A DNA stretch of 64,000 nt. Source: JANSWY01 sp965243755. Lineage in GTDB: Bacteria > Bacteroidota > Bacteroidia > Cytophagales > Cyclobacteriaceae. Shown here piece by piece: positions 33,190 through 42,452 of the stretch. The notes below the pieces were generated by a model. That model searched no databases. It saw only the letters and a list, made by a program, of their open reading frames with translations, and had not been told where the DNA came from. The first letter of the stretch is position 1; every line of letters begins with the position of its first letter. Both the position numbers and the translations under genes were made by a program. The DNA lies in the NCBI GenBank assembly GCA_965243755.1, contig CBDEVW010000001.1, positions 248,001 to 312,000 on the forward strand, read 5' to 3'.

Positions 33190-34094
33190 TGGTATCTGTG
33201 TTGTGACTCTAAGATATGTCCTGGAAGTTGATATTTCAGCAACAGTTCCTTCATTTTCATATCAAAAGCCTTTCTATAGTAAGCTGGCATCTCAGTATTT
33301 CGACTGAAAAACCTCTTGTATTTCTCAACCAACTCGGGATAATGTTTACGAACTGCTTTGAGCATTAATGTCTTACTATCCGCAGGGCCTTCTCCAAACA
33401 AGGTGAGTGTTGCCGGGTATACATAGTTGACCTGTAAAGCCTGAAATGTCTTCATCATGTGCTCCAGTGAAGCAGTAGTGTCTGATATATATGGATACAT
33501 GGGCATCATGCTAACTCCGCTCATCAAACCAAATTGCAGTGATGCTGATAAACTTTCAATTCTTAATGATGGAGCTGTCGCACCAGGCTCAAATATTCTG
33601 GCAATGGCATCATCCAGTGTAGAAAATGAAAAAGTGACCACAGCTCCTCTGTTCATCTTCTGTTTCAGGTTATTGGGTAAACGAGCACTAACGTCAATTT
33701 TCTGTATTAAATCAAAGTCCCGTTCCACCAGGGAGGATCTGGTAATCACGTGTATTGGGAATCGATGTTTAAGGATCAGCTCCAGCGCCTGCCTGGTCAA
33801 TTGCGTCTCTTTCTCAATTTTAAGATAGGGATCTGTTGCTGATGACACCACAATGAAGCCGTAATGCCCTTTCTTTGATCTATGGTACAGCTGTCTGTCC
33901 AATATTTCGAGGGCATTCATCTTAATCGCTGTAGTCCGTTCCATGTGTGTCCCAAATTTGCTCCCCCGGATATAGCAGAAAAGACAATTAAATGAACAGC
34001 CACTGTAGAGATTAATGGAGTAGTCATCCAGAAACCACGAATCTCTTCGTTTGTGTTTGTTAAGTATCGTTTTTACAGTTATTTCCCTGGGCAT
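33186..34094 (-). CDS. Radical SAM protein of the spore-photoproduct-lyase-like (SplB/Rv2578c) type
   Basis: A 302-residue radical SAM enzyme. The 4Fe-4S motif is C-x3-C-x2-C at Cys33, Cys37 and Cys40 within LYSGCSFNCLFCYIRG. Further family features are VSSATDPYLKIEKETQLTRQ, HVITRSSLVERDFDLI and FSFSTLDDAIARIFEPGAT. This matches the SPL-family Rv2578c/PA0069-type radical SAM proteins, whose substrates are unknown and which are not restricted to spore formers. The ATG at 34094 (MPREITVKTIL) is preferred over one 22 codons upstream because family members start near the KTIL segment. It is the first gene of the radical SAM-VOC-methyltransferase run and has a divergent neighbour with palindromes between. 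Confidence 0.88.
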   Translation of the reverse strand: MPREITVKTILNKHKRRDSWFLDDYSINLYSGCSFNCLFCYIRGSKFGTHMERTTAIKMNALEILDRQLYHRSKKGHYGFIVVSSATDPYLKIEKETQLTRQALELILKHRFPIHVITRSSLVERDFDLIQKIDVSARLPNNLKQKMNRGAVVTFSFSTLDDAIARIFEPGATAPSLRIESLSASLQFGLMSGVSMMPMYPYISDTTASLEHMMKTFQALQVNYVYPATLTLFGEGPADSKTLMLKAVRKHYPELVEKYKRFFSRNTEMPAYYRKAFDMKMKELLLKYQLPGHILESQHRYQ

Positions 34095-34230
34095 CTGATA
34101 GAAAGTTAAATGAAAACTAATGATTAACCCGAGTGTTTTATCCAATAATAAGGTGGACATTGATTGTGTTGCTGATATTGAGCTTTGACAGAAGAATTAA
34201 CCAAAACAGGCCTTTAAACGACATAGAGAG

Positions 34231-34247
34231 GTATACATAATGTATAC
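34231..34247. promoter_or_regulatory. Perfect 17-base palindrome between radical SAM and TPR-HTH genes
   Basis: GTATACAT and ATGTATAC form an 8+1+8 perfect dyad, about 135 bases from both divergent start codons. A second smaller dyad, GTACA-T-TGTAC, lies at 34296-34306. These are candidate operators. Confidence 0.45.
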
Positions 34248-34378
34248 ACCCTATAAATATCCGAGTAGAATGATGTCATAATCAGGTAAACATTCGTACA
34301 TTGTACCTACCAAACTGCGGATCACCTGGTTGATGTTCGCACAACCTACAGCTATTTCAAATCAAAACACTCGGGATC

Positions 34379-35992
34379 ATGTTGAAAACTATACTGCTAG
34401 TGAGCGCATTGGTAATCTTACCTATTTTTACGCAAGCTCAAATCGACTCAATTGAAGATCAACTAAAAGATAAGCCACTCAATGAAGGAACCATTGACTG
34501 GCTGTTGAATGCCATTGATGAACTTCATAAAAAAGACAACCAGAGCCAGTTCTATTACGCCCAAAAAGCTATAGAGATGGCGACATCAATAGCGTATCAA
34601 AAGGGAATCATTAAAGGGAACAATATTCTTGGAACAAGCTATTGGACCAGCGATGATTATGACAATGCCCTCAAACATTATTTAATTGCTCTTCAAATTG
34701 CAGAAGAAGTAGGCGCCACCAAGAGTATTGCTACACTTTCAGTTAATCTGGGAATCATTTATGATGAACTCGGCCAACCCGAAAAAGCATTGGGATATGC
34801 CAAGGAAGGACTCAGACAATTTGAAGTACTTGGTGATGAAAAGAGAATAAGCAGAAGTCAGCTAAACCTTGGGGTAATTCATTTCTACCTGAACCAGTTT
34901 GATTCTTCCCTCTATTATTTTGACAAGGTATTACAGTACAGACTAGCTCAAAAAGACACGTTTGGGATCGCCCTGGTTTATAATAATATTGCCGCTATTC
35001 AGGAGCAATCTGAGCAAACCAGTGCATCTCTACAAAGCTATCTGAATGCCCGAAAATGGGTGCAGGATGAGCATGAATCTATGCGGTGCGATATTTATAC
35101 CGGGTTGGGAATGAACTACCTCAAAATGGGTCAGGATAAACTAGGGATGACCTATATTGACTCAACATTGAACCTTGCCAATAAAATAGGACAAAAACAT
35201 CCAAAACAGGTAGCCTACTCATTTCTAAAAGAACACTATTACAACAAAAGCGATTATCAGAAAGCCTATGATTACCTGTTGATGGAACTGGAGCTTGAAA
35301 AAGAGATCAGGGGTGAGGAAGTTCAGAAACAGGCAGAAGTTCTTCAATTGAAATATGAGGACGAGAAAAAGGCAAGGCAACTGGCTGTATTGCAAATGCA
35401 ACAACATAAGAAAGCAACCTTTAACCTGATCCTGATCATTACTTCATCGGCCATATTGATCCTTGCTTTGATTGCAATCTATACACTACGATTACGCATA
35501 AAACATTCCAGACTTAGAGAAAGTACACTCCACACCCAACTGGAACAAAAAAATAAAGAGCTTACGTCCTATACGCTTAATTTCATCCAAAAGAATGAGT
35601 TGATGACCGAACTCACAGAAGGGATCAATCAACTGAAGAAAAAGTGTGATCCTTCAATGATCAAGGAACTGAACAGGCTCAACAGGATTATTGATGGTAA
35701 TTTCCGAATGGATCAGGAGTGGGAGAATTTTAAATTGATGTTTGAAGAAGTTCATAAAGGCTTTTTTATTAATTTAAGAAATACCTTCCCTAACCTTGGG
35801 AACGCCGAGATCAAGATCTGTGCGTTATCAAGACTAAATCTGAATTTAAAAGAATCTGCCAGTGTTCTTGGCATATCAGTAGACAGTGTGAAAACCGCGA
35901 GATACAGGTTAAGAAAAAAACTGGGACTACAAACGGAAGACAACCTTACAGACTTTCTTATGAAATTTGACGAGCCAAGTATTGCCGCATGA
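34379..35992 (+). CDS. Membrane TPR protein with cytoplasmic LuxR-type helix-turn-helix
   Basis: A 537-residue protein with a signal peptide (cleavage near TQAQ-IDS). Six to seven TPR-like repeats follow in the periplasm (about 40-310, for example LSVNLGIIYDELGQPEKALGY), then a coiled coil, a membrane helix (about 349-367), a second coiled coil, and a C-terminal HTH of the LuxR/GerE sort: AEIKICALSRLNLNLKESAS, then VLGISVDSVKTARYRLRKKLGL. There is no kinase or receiver domain. This looks like a one-component membrane-bound transcription factor, with a TPR sensor outside and DNA-binding inside, a design found in Bacteroidota. Its target could be the flanking divergent genes, whose shared promoter holds a perfect palindrome. 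It precedes the decarboxylase gene by 41 bases. Confidence 0.85.
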   Translation: MLKTILLVSALVILPIFTQAQIDSIEDQLKDKPLNEGTIDWLLNAIDELHKKDNQSQFYYAQKAIEMATSIAYQKGIIKGNNILGTSYWTSDDYDNALKHYLIALQIAEEVGATKSIATLSVNLGIIYDELGQPEKALGYAKEGLRQFEVLGDEKRISRSQLNLGVIHFYLNQFDSSLYYFDKVLQYRLAQKDTFGIALVYNNIAAIQEQSEQTSASLQSYLNARKWVQDEHESMRCDIYTGLGMNYLKMGQDKLGMTYIDSTLNLANKIGQKHPKQVAYSFLKEHYYNKSDYQKAYDYLLMELELEKEIRGEEVQKQAEVLQLKYEDEKKARQLAVLQMQQHKKATFNLILIITSSAILILALIAIYTLRLRIKHSRLRESTLHTQLEQKNKELTSYTLNFIQKNELMTELTEGINQLKKKCDPSMIKELNRLNRIIDGNFRMDQEWENFKLMFEEVHKGFFINLRNTFPNLGNAEIKICALSRLNLNLKESASVLGISVDSVKTARYRLRKKLGLQTEDNLTDFLMKFDEPSIAA

Positions 35993-36033
35993 TGAAAATT
36001 GGGGGGATCAATACTTTTGATTAAGTTGGCGGC

Positions 36034-37485
36034 ATGATCAAGGACGTTACCCAAACATTGAGAAAAGAGCTTCAACATCTGGAAGCTCAGGCCAGACTTT
36101 TGGACCCTGGAATTGAACAAAGAGACGAGTGGTTGCAACAAGTTCATCAATATGCAACAAATTTTCTTGAGGACCTTGACCAAAAAAAGGCTTATGTCCG
36201 GGATCACTCTCCCATTGATCAGCTGAATGAGTTTGAAATCAAGGAGGACGGTCTGTCTTTGCAAGAATTGATAGATGTCTACGCCCAGTCAGTGGATGGT
36301 GTGGGCATTAACCCTGCATCTGGTGGTCACATGGGTTATATTCCCGGAGGTGGTGTATATCCGGCTGCACTTGGGGATTACCTGGCCGCTGTTAGTAATC
36401 GGTATGCTGGCGTTTTCTTTGCCGCGCCAGGAGCAGTAAAGATGGAAAACCTGCTCATCAAATGGATGAACAGGTTGATGGGGTTTCCCGAATCAGCGGT
36501 TGGCAACCTTACTTCTGGGGGTTCCATATCGAACCTTATTGCCGTGGTTACCGCACGAGACGCTTCAAAGGTAAAGGCGGCAGATTTTCATCGTTGTGTG
36601 ATCTATCTGTCGGAACAAGCCCATCATTCCATTCAAAAGGCCATACGAATCGCCGGGCTGCAGGAAGCAATCATAAGGTATGTGCCATTAGACGATGGTT
36701 TGAGGATTTCCACCACTCATTTGGAAGAAAGCATCACAAAAGACAAAGCAAATCAACTGATTCCTCTGTTCATCAACGCGTCACTAGGTACTACCAATAC
36801 CGGAGCAGTTGACCCTGTCAATCAAATAGCAGATGTTGCCGAAAAACATAAGGTGTGGCTTCATGTAGATGCGGCTTACGGTGGGTTCTTTAAATTGGTC
36901 GATTGCATGGAGAAACAGTTTGAAGGCATTGAACGAGCAGACTCAATTACGCTGGATCCTCACAAAACATTGTTTCTTCCTTTTGGCACTGGTGCTGTAC
37001 TCATCCGAGATTCTAAATCGGTCTACCAATCACATCATTACCTTGCCGATTACATGCAGGACACGCTTTCCGAGCAGGAAGAAATTTCACCTGCGGATGT
37101 CTCACCGGAATTGACCAAGCATTTCAGGGGATTGCGCATGTGGCTGCCATTGAAATTATTTGGTGTCAAACCATTTAAAGCAGCACTGGAGGAAAAGCTG
37201 AAACTGTGCAGGTATTTCTATGAGGAAATAAAATCGATCCCTTCCGTAGAAGTAGGACCATTTCCAGAACTATCGGTAGCGATGTTCCGATATGTTCCCA
37301 CATCAGGTGACGCCAATGAGTTTAACCAACAACTGATCAAAGACATTCAGGATGATGGCACGGTCTTTTTATCGTCAACCACCATCAACGGTCAATTTTG
37401 GATCAGAGTGGCAGTGGTCCTTTTCCGCACTCATTTAGCGCACATCGATTACTTATTGGACACATTAAAAAAGAAATTGACTTAG
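36034..37485 (+). CDS. PLP-dependent group II amino acid decarboxylase
   Basis: A 483-residue cytoplasmic enzyme of the aromatic-L-amino-acid/glutamate decarboxylase family. Seen are INPASGGHMGYIPGGGVYPA for the substrate pocket, LTSGGSISNLIAVVTARD, YLSEQAHHSIQKA with the PLP-stacking His, LHVDAAYGGFF with the Asp that pairs with the PLP nitrogen, and LDPHKTLFLPFG with Schiff-base Lys311. The HMGYIPGGG pattern is typical of bacterial tryptophan/tyrosine/DOPA-type members rather than glutamate enzymes, but the substrate is not certain. The gene follows the TPR-HTH regulator by 41 bases and may be under its control. Its stop codon shares four bases with a convergent gene. Confidence 0.9.
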   Translation: MIKDVTQTLRKELQHLEAQARLLDPGIEQRDEWLQQVHQYATNFLEDLDQKKAYVRDHSPIDQLNEFEIKEDGLSLQELIDVYAQSVDGVGINPASGGHMGYIPGGGVYPAALGDYLAAVSNRYAGVFFAAPGAVKMENLLIKWMNRLMGFPESAVGNLTSGGSISNLIAVVTARDASKVKAADFHRCVIYLSEQAHHSIQKAIRIAGLQEAIIRYVPLDDGLRISTTHLEESITKDKANQLIPLFINASLGTTNTGAVDPVNQIADVAEKHKVWLHVDAAYGGFFKLVDCMEKQFEGIERADSITLDPHKTLFLPFGTGAVLIRDSKSVYQSHHYLADYMQDTLSEQEEISPADVSPELTKHFRGLRMWLPLKLFGVKPFKAALEEKLKLCRYFYEEIKSIPSVEVGPFPELSVAMFRYVPTSGDANEFNQQLIKDIQDDGTVFLSSTTINGQFWIRVAVVLFRTHLAHIDYLLDTLKKKLT

Positions 37486-38072
37486 GTTTTCGGGTTGGCG
37501 GCCAGCCAGTCTTCAAAAGAGCTGAATATTGAAGGGTTCCTGGCGTTTTCTTCCAGCTTCATCTGGGCTCTTTCTATTGATTTATCAATCATCCGGTGTT
37601 GTATTTTTTCGTTTTTAGCAATTCCCAGATTTTGCATGAGTGATTTGATCCGGTCCGACCCAAATAACTCAAAAAACGGGCTGTCCATAGATGCATAGAA
37701 GATAATTTCCGAAACCTCAGTCTGAGACTCAAGTAACTGAAAAGTGGCTGCCCTGGTTGGAAATACTTCGGCACATATCACCTTGTTTTCCTTGCTAAAT
37801 GGTTGTTGCAATGCCCTTTTAAAACTCCAGAGTGTTACTTTTATCTGCTCATCCAGTACCAGTTCATTTTCTCTGAATCGAATATTACTGGCCTCCATTA
37901 GTTTCTTCAGCTCTTCCCCTGTATCATCAAAATAGTGAATTAACATGATCTGTTGATCTGTTGAAATCCCTTTCAGGTCCTCCATCAACATCCAGTATTT
38001 TTCCATATCCGTCATGTAAGTATGATAAGCATATGGAGCCCTTTTAGGCTTTGATTTGAACAATGAAAACAT
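37482..38072 (-). CDS. Cytoplasmic hypothetical protein downstream of a propeller kinase
   Basis: A 196-residue protein with no signal peptide or membrane segment and no family I recognise. It is mostly helical with a few strands: YHTYMTDMEKYWMLMEDL, LIHYFDDTGEELKKLME, VICAEVFPTRAATFQLLES, IIFYASMDSPFFELFGSDRI. The ATG at 38072 is preferred over a TTG at 38078. The preceding kinase stop codon lies only six bases upstream, so it is part of that operon and may be an accessory or output protein of an otherwise orphan kinase. The phrase 'IIFYASMDSPFFELFG' suggests a nucleotide or protein-interaction fold, without proof. The 3' end overlaps the decarboxylase stop. Confidence 0.65.
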   Translation of the reverse strand: MFSLFKSKPKRAPYAYHTYMTDMEKYWMLMEDLKGISTDQQIMLIHYFDDTGEELKKLMEASNIRFRENELVLDEQIKVTLWSFKRALQQPFSKENKVICAEVFPTRAATFQLLESQTEVSEIIFYASMDSPFFELFGSDRIKSLMQNLGIAKNEKIQHRMIDKSIERAQMKLEENARNPSIFSSFEDWLAANPKT

Positions 38073-38078
38073 AGTCAA

Positions 38079-41000
38079 TTAATTTGATGAGTGCTTGAAT
38101 TGCTTTGGTACTGTAATGGTAAATGTAGTGCCAGTTTCATGAATATTCCTTGTCGCCACTAAACTTCCATTATGTTTTTTAATGACGCTGTAGGAAATAT
38201 ACAGCCCAAGGCCAGTTCCTTTTCCCGGCCCTTTTGTCGTAAAAAACGGCTCGTAAATCTGATTAGCCAGCTTTTCATCAATGCCGGTACCATTATCTTT
38301 TATTTTCACTATCACGTTTCCATTCTCTGAAAATCCGGTAACATCAATTTTTCCTTCACGGTCCTCCGGAATTGCATCGCAGGCATTCTGGATAATATTA
38401 ATGAGTACCTGATTCAGCTCCAGCTTATTGCCTGTTACCCGCAGTTCTTCCTTCAGGTCCGTGGTGATGTCTACATCTTTTTTGGCATTGTTGATCAACT
38501 TTGTGGTGGCGTTAATCATTTCATTCAGGTCTATTTCTGTAAGTTTATCTTCCTGATTTTTGGGTGAGATTTCCATGAGATTACGAATGATCTCGGCCGC
38601 TTTCAGCACACCAAACTGCATGCCTTCCAGGAGGTTTTCTATCTCATCAAATATCTCCTTGTGCTGCTCATACTCCTTTTTGGACAGTGCTGGTTTCAGC
38701 TCCTCTAAATCCATTTTTATGGGCTCTACAATTCCACCTATATAACTCAATGGATTATTTAGTTCATGAGCAAGTCCGGCCGTAAGTACCCCTATGGAAG
38801 CCATTTTCTCAGATTCAATCAATTGATTTTGTGTGAGCTTTAATTTTTCAATGACCTTAAGTTTTTCGTCCAGGTTATCGATCAGTTCCTGATTAAGGTC
38901 CTTTAACCTGGCATTCTTTTCCATGATCTCTTCAGTCTTTTCCTTTACAATGGCTACAAGCTTCTCTTTTGACCGCTCTGAGTTTTTTAATTTCCATTTC
39001 ACCGCACCAAATACAGTAACGCCCAGCAATAGAATCAAAAAAGCATTAAAGGGTACGGTACTCCACCAGGGCGTTTCAATAATTACTTTTATTCTGGAGG
39101 GCTCCTGAAGCCATTTTCCCTGATAGTTGGATGCCTTTACCTCAATGGTGTAGGTCCCATGGTCCAGGTTTGTCAAAGTGATTGATCGGTCATTTCCGCT
39201 GGTATAGATCCACTCATCCTTGAATCCAAGCACACGATAAGCATATTGGTTTTGATGAGGAAGCACGTGATGAGGTGATGAAAAATGAAGTGAAAACATA
39301 TCATGATCATAACTCAATCGAATTTCGTCAAGATAGGATATGTCTTTCTCCAGGATAACCCTGCCATCTACTTCTTCTCCGGTAGCTACGGGAATATTGG
39401 AAATTCTTAATTCCGTAAAGATCACAGGTGCGTTACTGGAATCTCCGGCTACACTTCCGGCATCAATCACATTAAACCCATTCAACCCACCGAAAATCAA
39501 TTCATCTCTTGACCCTTTGGCAAAAGCTCCCCAAAAAAACTGGTTGGCCTGCAAACCATCACTTTCATAGTAATTCGTAAAATTCTCCGTAAGTGGATCA
39601 AACTGACTTAAACCATGGTTGGTACTGACCCAGATGTATCCATTTCTATCCCTTTGAATACCATAGACAACATTACTACTCAACCCATGCATCTGATTGT
39701 AATTAGACACCTCGATCTCCTTTTGCGCCGGGTCGATCTTAAGTATATTAAACCCCTGTGAGTAGGTCCCTACCAACAATTGATCAGGGTATTCTTCATC
39801 ATAATTAACCACTGTCACCCGGTCGTCAATCAATTGGTCCGAATAGTGTACGGTCTCAAAAGTCGTATTGAAAAAATTCAATTCAGGATCATCAGGAATC
39901 ATCCTGAACAAACCTTCAAAAGTTCCTACCCAAACCTGACCCCAGTGATCTACATGAATGGCATTACTTTGCACACTATTGAACGGCCCATGATAATTCT
40001 TTTCGTTCCACAGAAAAACACTGGCTTTCCCCGATTCGGGATCGTATAGGTTGATCCCCATTTCTGTACCTACCCAAAGATTCCCAAATCCATCAGCAGT
40101 AATTGCCTGAATCTTAAGGTTGGCCTCATGATCGGACCTATCGAAGGTAATGGGATTTAGTCTGCCAATTGCCTTTTCCATCCGGTAAAGTCCCCCTTCC
40201 CAGGTCCCTATCCACATCGTACCACCACTATCCTCAAAAATACTGGTAACCGCCTGTGGGTTGGGGTAGTTATATGGGAAAACAGACTGCTCTTTTGGGT
40301 TAATTCTAACTAGTTCTCCGGCCATATTTCCCACCCAAATATTCTCATCAGAATCCAGAAACAATGACCTGATCACCGATTTACTCAATGGTACAGGTGA
40401 TTTGGGTTTATGACCATAATACATGAATCCAGGTTGGGTCAGATTGATTTTTAGTAAGCCTCCATACTGAGTTCCTGCCCAAAGCAGGCCATGTTTATCT
40501 TCAAACAACACATTGACTTCTTCAAAAACAACCTCATCATATTGATAGCTTGAGGATTGCATCAAATGAATGGTAGAGGTTTCCGGAATGTAATTATAGA
40601 TACCATTTGGTGACGCCAGAAAGAATTTTCCCTCCCTATTCTGCAGTACCTGATAAATCACCGGACTTTTTAGCTGAGTAGTCAGTTTCGTAATGTCAAT
40701 ATGAGTATGAATCTTTTTGATTGGGTCATATTTCCAAAAACCGTTAAGTGAACCATACCATATATTCCCCTCCCGGTCCTCCGAAATCAAAAGACGCTTT
40801 TCACTACCAAAATGGGGTAATCCATGATCTGGTCGTACTGGTAGAAATGCATCTGATGGCACATCATATTTTAGTAATCCCAGTCCTGTCAGCACCCATA
40901 TTTCTTTGGACCGACTGACATAAATATCGAGAATCACATTCTCCATTGGGGGTGTCATCCTGTAGGACTTAAAGGTTCCTTTTACCTTATTGAACATGGC

Positions 41001-41468
41001 CAACCCATTGAGGAGCGTCCCAATGATAATCCTTCCATTAGGTCCTTCCTCCAGTGAAGTAATTCGATTACCTGGTAAGCTGTTGGTGGAAGAAATATCG
41101 GTTTTGTAGTTGGTGAAAGTTTTAAATTGATCATTGTAGCTGGATAAACCACTTTCAGCGCTCCCAATCCAAAATATACCGTCTCTATCCTGTATGATGC
41201 AGTTGGTTTTACTTTGAATAAGTGAGTTGGCGTTATTACGATCGTGCCTGAATACCTTAAACTGATAAGAATCAAACCGATTGAGGCCATCTTCGGTACA
41301 AAACCACATCATGCCCTGCTTATCCTCCGCAATGTCACGAATAGAAATATTGCTCAGACCTTCTCCAACGGATATTCGTGTGAAGTTTGTTGTGATCTGA
41401 GAATGGCCATTGATTGCTGACAGCAGAAATGTACCCCAGAATAAAAATATGACCCTACTGCAACTCAT
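38079..41468 (-). CDS. Two-component regulator propeller sensor histidine kinase (no receiver)
   Basis: A 1129-residue sensor kinase. A signal peptide leads into about 14 Reg_prop repeats (for example IRDIAEDKQGMMWFCTEDGLNRFD) forming two periplasmic seven-bladed propellers. A Y_Y_Y immunoglobulin-like domain follows (YAYRVLGFKDEWIYTSGND, TYTIEVKASNYQGKW), then a membrane helix near 820-840, a coiled coil, and the kinase core: GLAHELNNPLSYIGG with His901, NACDAIPEDREG, DNGTGID and GPGKGTGLGLYISY. It ends after the ATPase domain. Unlike the usual Bacteroidota hybrid sensors it has no receiver and no AraC domain. The unknown 196-residue protein is coupled downstream. In related organisms such propellers sense glycans or other ligands, but no polysaccharide locus is here. 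Confidence 0.95.
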   Translation of the reverse strand: MSCSRVIFLFWGTFLLSAINGHSQITTNFTRISVGEGLSNISIRDIAEDKQGMMWFCTEDGLNRFDSYQFKVFRHDRNNANSLIQSKTNCIIQDRDGIFWIGSAESGLSSYNDQFKTFTNYKTDISSTNSLPGNRITSLEEGPNGRIIIGTLLNGLAMFNKVKGTFKSYRMTPPMENVILDIYVSRSKEIWVLTGLGLLKYDVPSDAFLPVRPDHGLPHFGSEKRLLISEDREGNIWYGSLNGFWKYDPIKKIHTHIDITKLTTQLKSPVIYQVLQNREGKFFLASPNGIYNYIPETSTIHLMQSSSYQYDEVVFEEVNVLFEDKHGLLWAGTQYGGLLKINLTQPGFMYYGHKPKSPVPLSKSVIRSLFLDSDENIWVGNMAGELVRINPKEQSVFPYNYPNPQAVTSIFEDSGGTMWIGTWEGGLYRMEKAIGRLNPITFDRSDHEANLKIQAITADGFGNLWVGTEMGINLYDPESGKASVFLWNEKNYHGPFNSVQSNAIHVDHWGQVWVGTFEGLFRMIPDDPELNFFNTTFETVHYSDQLIDDRVTVVNYDEEYPDQLLVGTYSQGFNILKIDPAQKEIEVSNYNQMHGLSSNVVYGIQRDRNGYIWVSTNHGLSQFDPLTENFTNYYESDGLQANQFFWGAFAKGSRDELIFGGLNGFNVIDAGSVAGDSSNAPVIFTELRISNIPVATGEEVDGRVILEKDISYLDEIRLSYDHDMFSLHFSSPHHVLPHQNQYAYRVLGFKDEWIYTSGNDRSITLTNLDHGTYTIEVKASNYQGKWLQEPSRIKVIIETPWWSTVPFNAFLILLLGVTVFGAVKWKLKNSERSKEKLVAIVKEKTEEIMEKNARLKDLNQELIDNLDEKLKVIEKLKLTQNQLIESEKMASIGVLTAGLAHELNNPLSYIGGIVEPIKMDLEELKPALSKKEYEQHKEIFDEIENLLEGMQFGVLKAAEIIRNLMEISPKNQEDKLTEIDLNEMINATTKLINNAKKDVDITTDLKEELRVTGNKLELNQVLINIIQNACDAIPEDREGKIDVTGFSENGNVIVKIKDNGTGIDEKLANQIYEPFFTTKGPGKGTGLGLYISYSVIKKHNGSLVATRNIHETGTTFTITVPKQFKHSSN

Positions 41469-41717
41469 CGTCCTACCATAATGATCATTTGTTGGATCCT
41501 GTTAATGTGTCTAACTCTTAATTTACCAAATATTAAGGGGAGTTCTATCATGTGTACACAATAATTTATAGCGGTATTCTTACTCCTTACTGTACATTTA
41601 CCAACACAAGGAACAATAGCTTAATGTTTTCCCTATACCACTGATTACAAACCAGTTATTTTGAGCCTTCACGTATATTTTCTTGCTTGAGAGTAATTAT
41701 TCTCCTAATTTTTATCC

Positions 41718-42452
41718 ATGATTTACCTTACTATTCTCGATAGACTAATCCTGTTTTTCTCTTCCCTGATTGGTAAAATTGGAACAATTGTATTTGGCAG
41801 CACCATACTGATGTTTTCGGCTTTTGCTTTTTTTGCAGACATCAGTGAAATCAGTTTTTGGTTTGAAAGCACTGGGACTGTTACCGGTATTGTCCGTGGT
41901 TCCTACGCTACCAATACTTCCATCAATGAACAAACAGTAATGGGGTATTACTACGATTACATGATCGAGGGTCTGCCGTACAGTGGAGAATCTTTCAGTC
42001 ATGATGAATATTTCAATGAAAATGAAGAAGTCACCGTTGTATACCTGCAATCTAATCCGGAGATATCCCGAATTCAGGGAACAATGAGGGCCACCATGCC
42101 CATATGGGTGCTACTGATTGTTGGAATATTTCCATCCATCGGATTCATCGTATTTTGGATAGGCGTAAGAAGTGCTGCAAAAACCATTCACATATTAAGT
42201 CACGGAGAATCAGGAAAAGCAAAACTGGTCAGCACCAAATCCACCAACACCCGGATCAACAACAGGGTGCAATATCTTCTTAAGTATGAATACAATGTAC
42301 AAGGCACTACATATACCAACAGAACAAAATCAACGTTTCCTGAAAAGTATGATGATGAGGAACCTGTCATTTATTCCCAGATAGATCCATCAAAGTCTAT
42401 ACTAAAAAAATCATTACCCACTAGAATCGCTGAGAAAGCTGACCTACTATGA
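41718..42452 (+). CDS. DUF3592 family membrane protein
   Basis: A 244-residue protein with an N-terminal membrane helix (about 18-42), an external beta domain with WFESTGTVTGIVRGSY and the DUF3592-type core YYYDYMIEGLPYSGESF, then EEVTVVYLQSNPEISRI. A second membrane helix follows (about 126-150), then a cytoplasmic repeat of the same domain (GKAKLVSTKSTNTRINNRVQ, YEYNVQGTTYTNRTK, VIYSQIDPSKSIL). So it carries two DUF3592 copies on the two sides of the membrane. The function of the family is unknown. The last four bases overlap the start of a Crp/Fnr-like gene, so the two are translationally coupled. Confidence 0.85.
   Translation: MIYLTILDRLILFFSSLIGKIGTIVFGSTILMFSAFAFFADISEISFWFESTGTVTGIVRGSYATNTSINEQTVMGYYYDYMIEGLPYSGESFSHDEYFNENEEVTVVYLQSNPEISRIQGTMRATMPIWVLLIVGIFPSIGFIVFWIGVRSAAKTIHILSHGESGKAKLVSTKSTNTRINNRVQYLLKYEYNVQGTTYTNRTKSTFPEKYDDEEPVIYSQIDPSKSILKKSLPTRIAEKADLL

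Noticed and set aside
33186..34094. True spore photoproduct lyase
   Set aside because: The Cys motif and neighbours fit the broader Rv2578c/PA0069-like radical SAM group, and Bacteroidota do not form spores.
41551..41560. TGTGTACACA palindrome upstream of the propeller kinase
   Set aside because: Only 10 bases and not placed near a recognisable promoter box; expected by chance at this length in 64 kb with AT-rich gaps.
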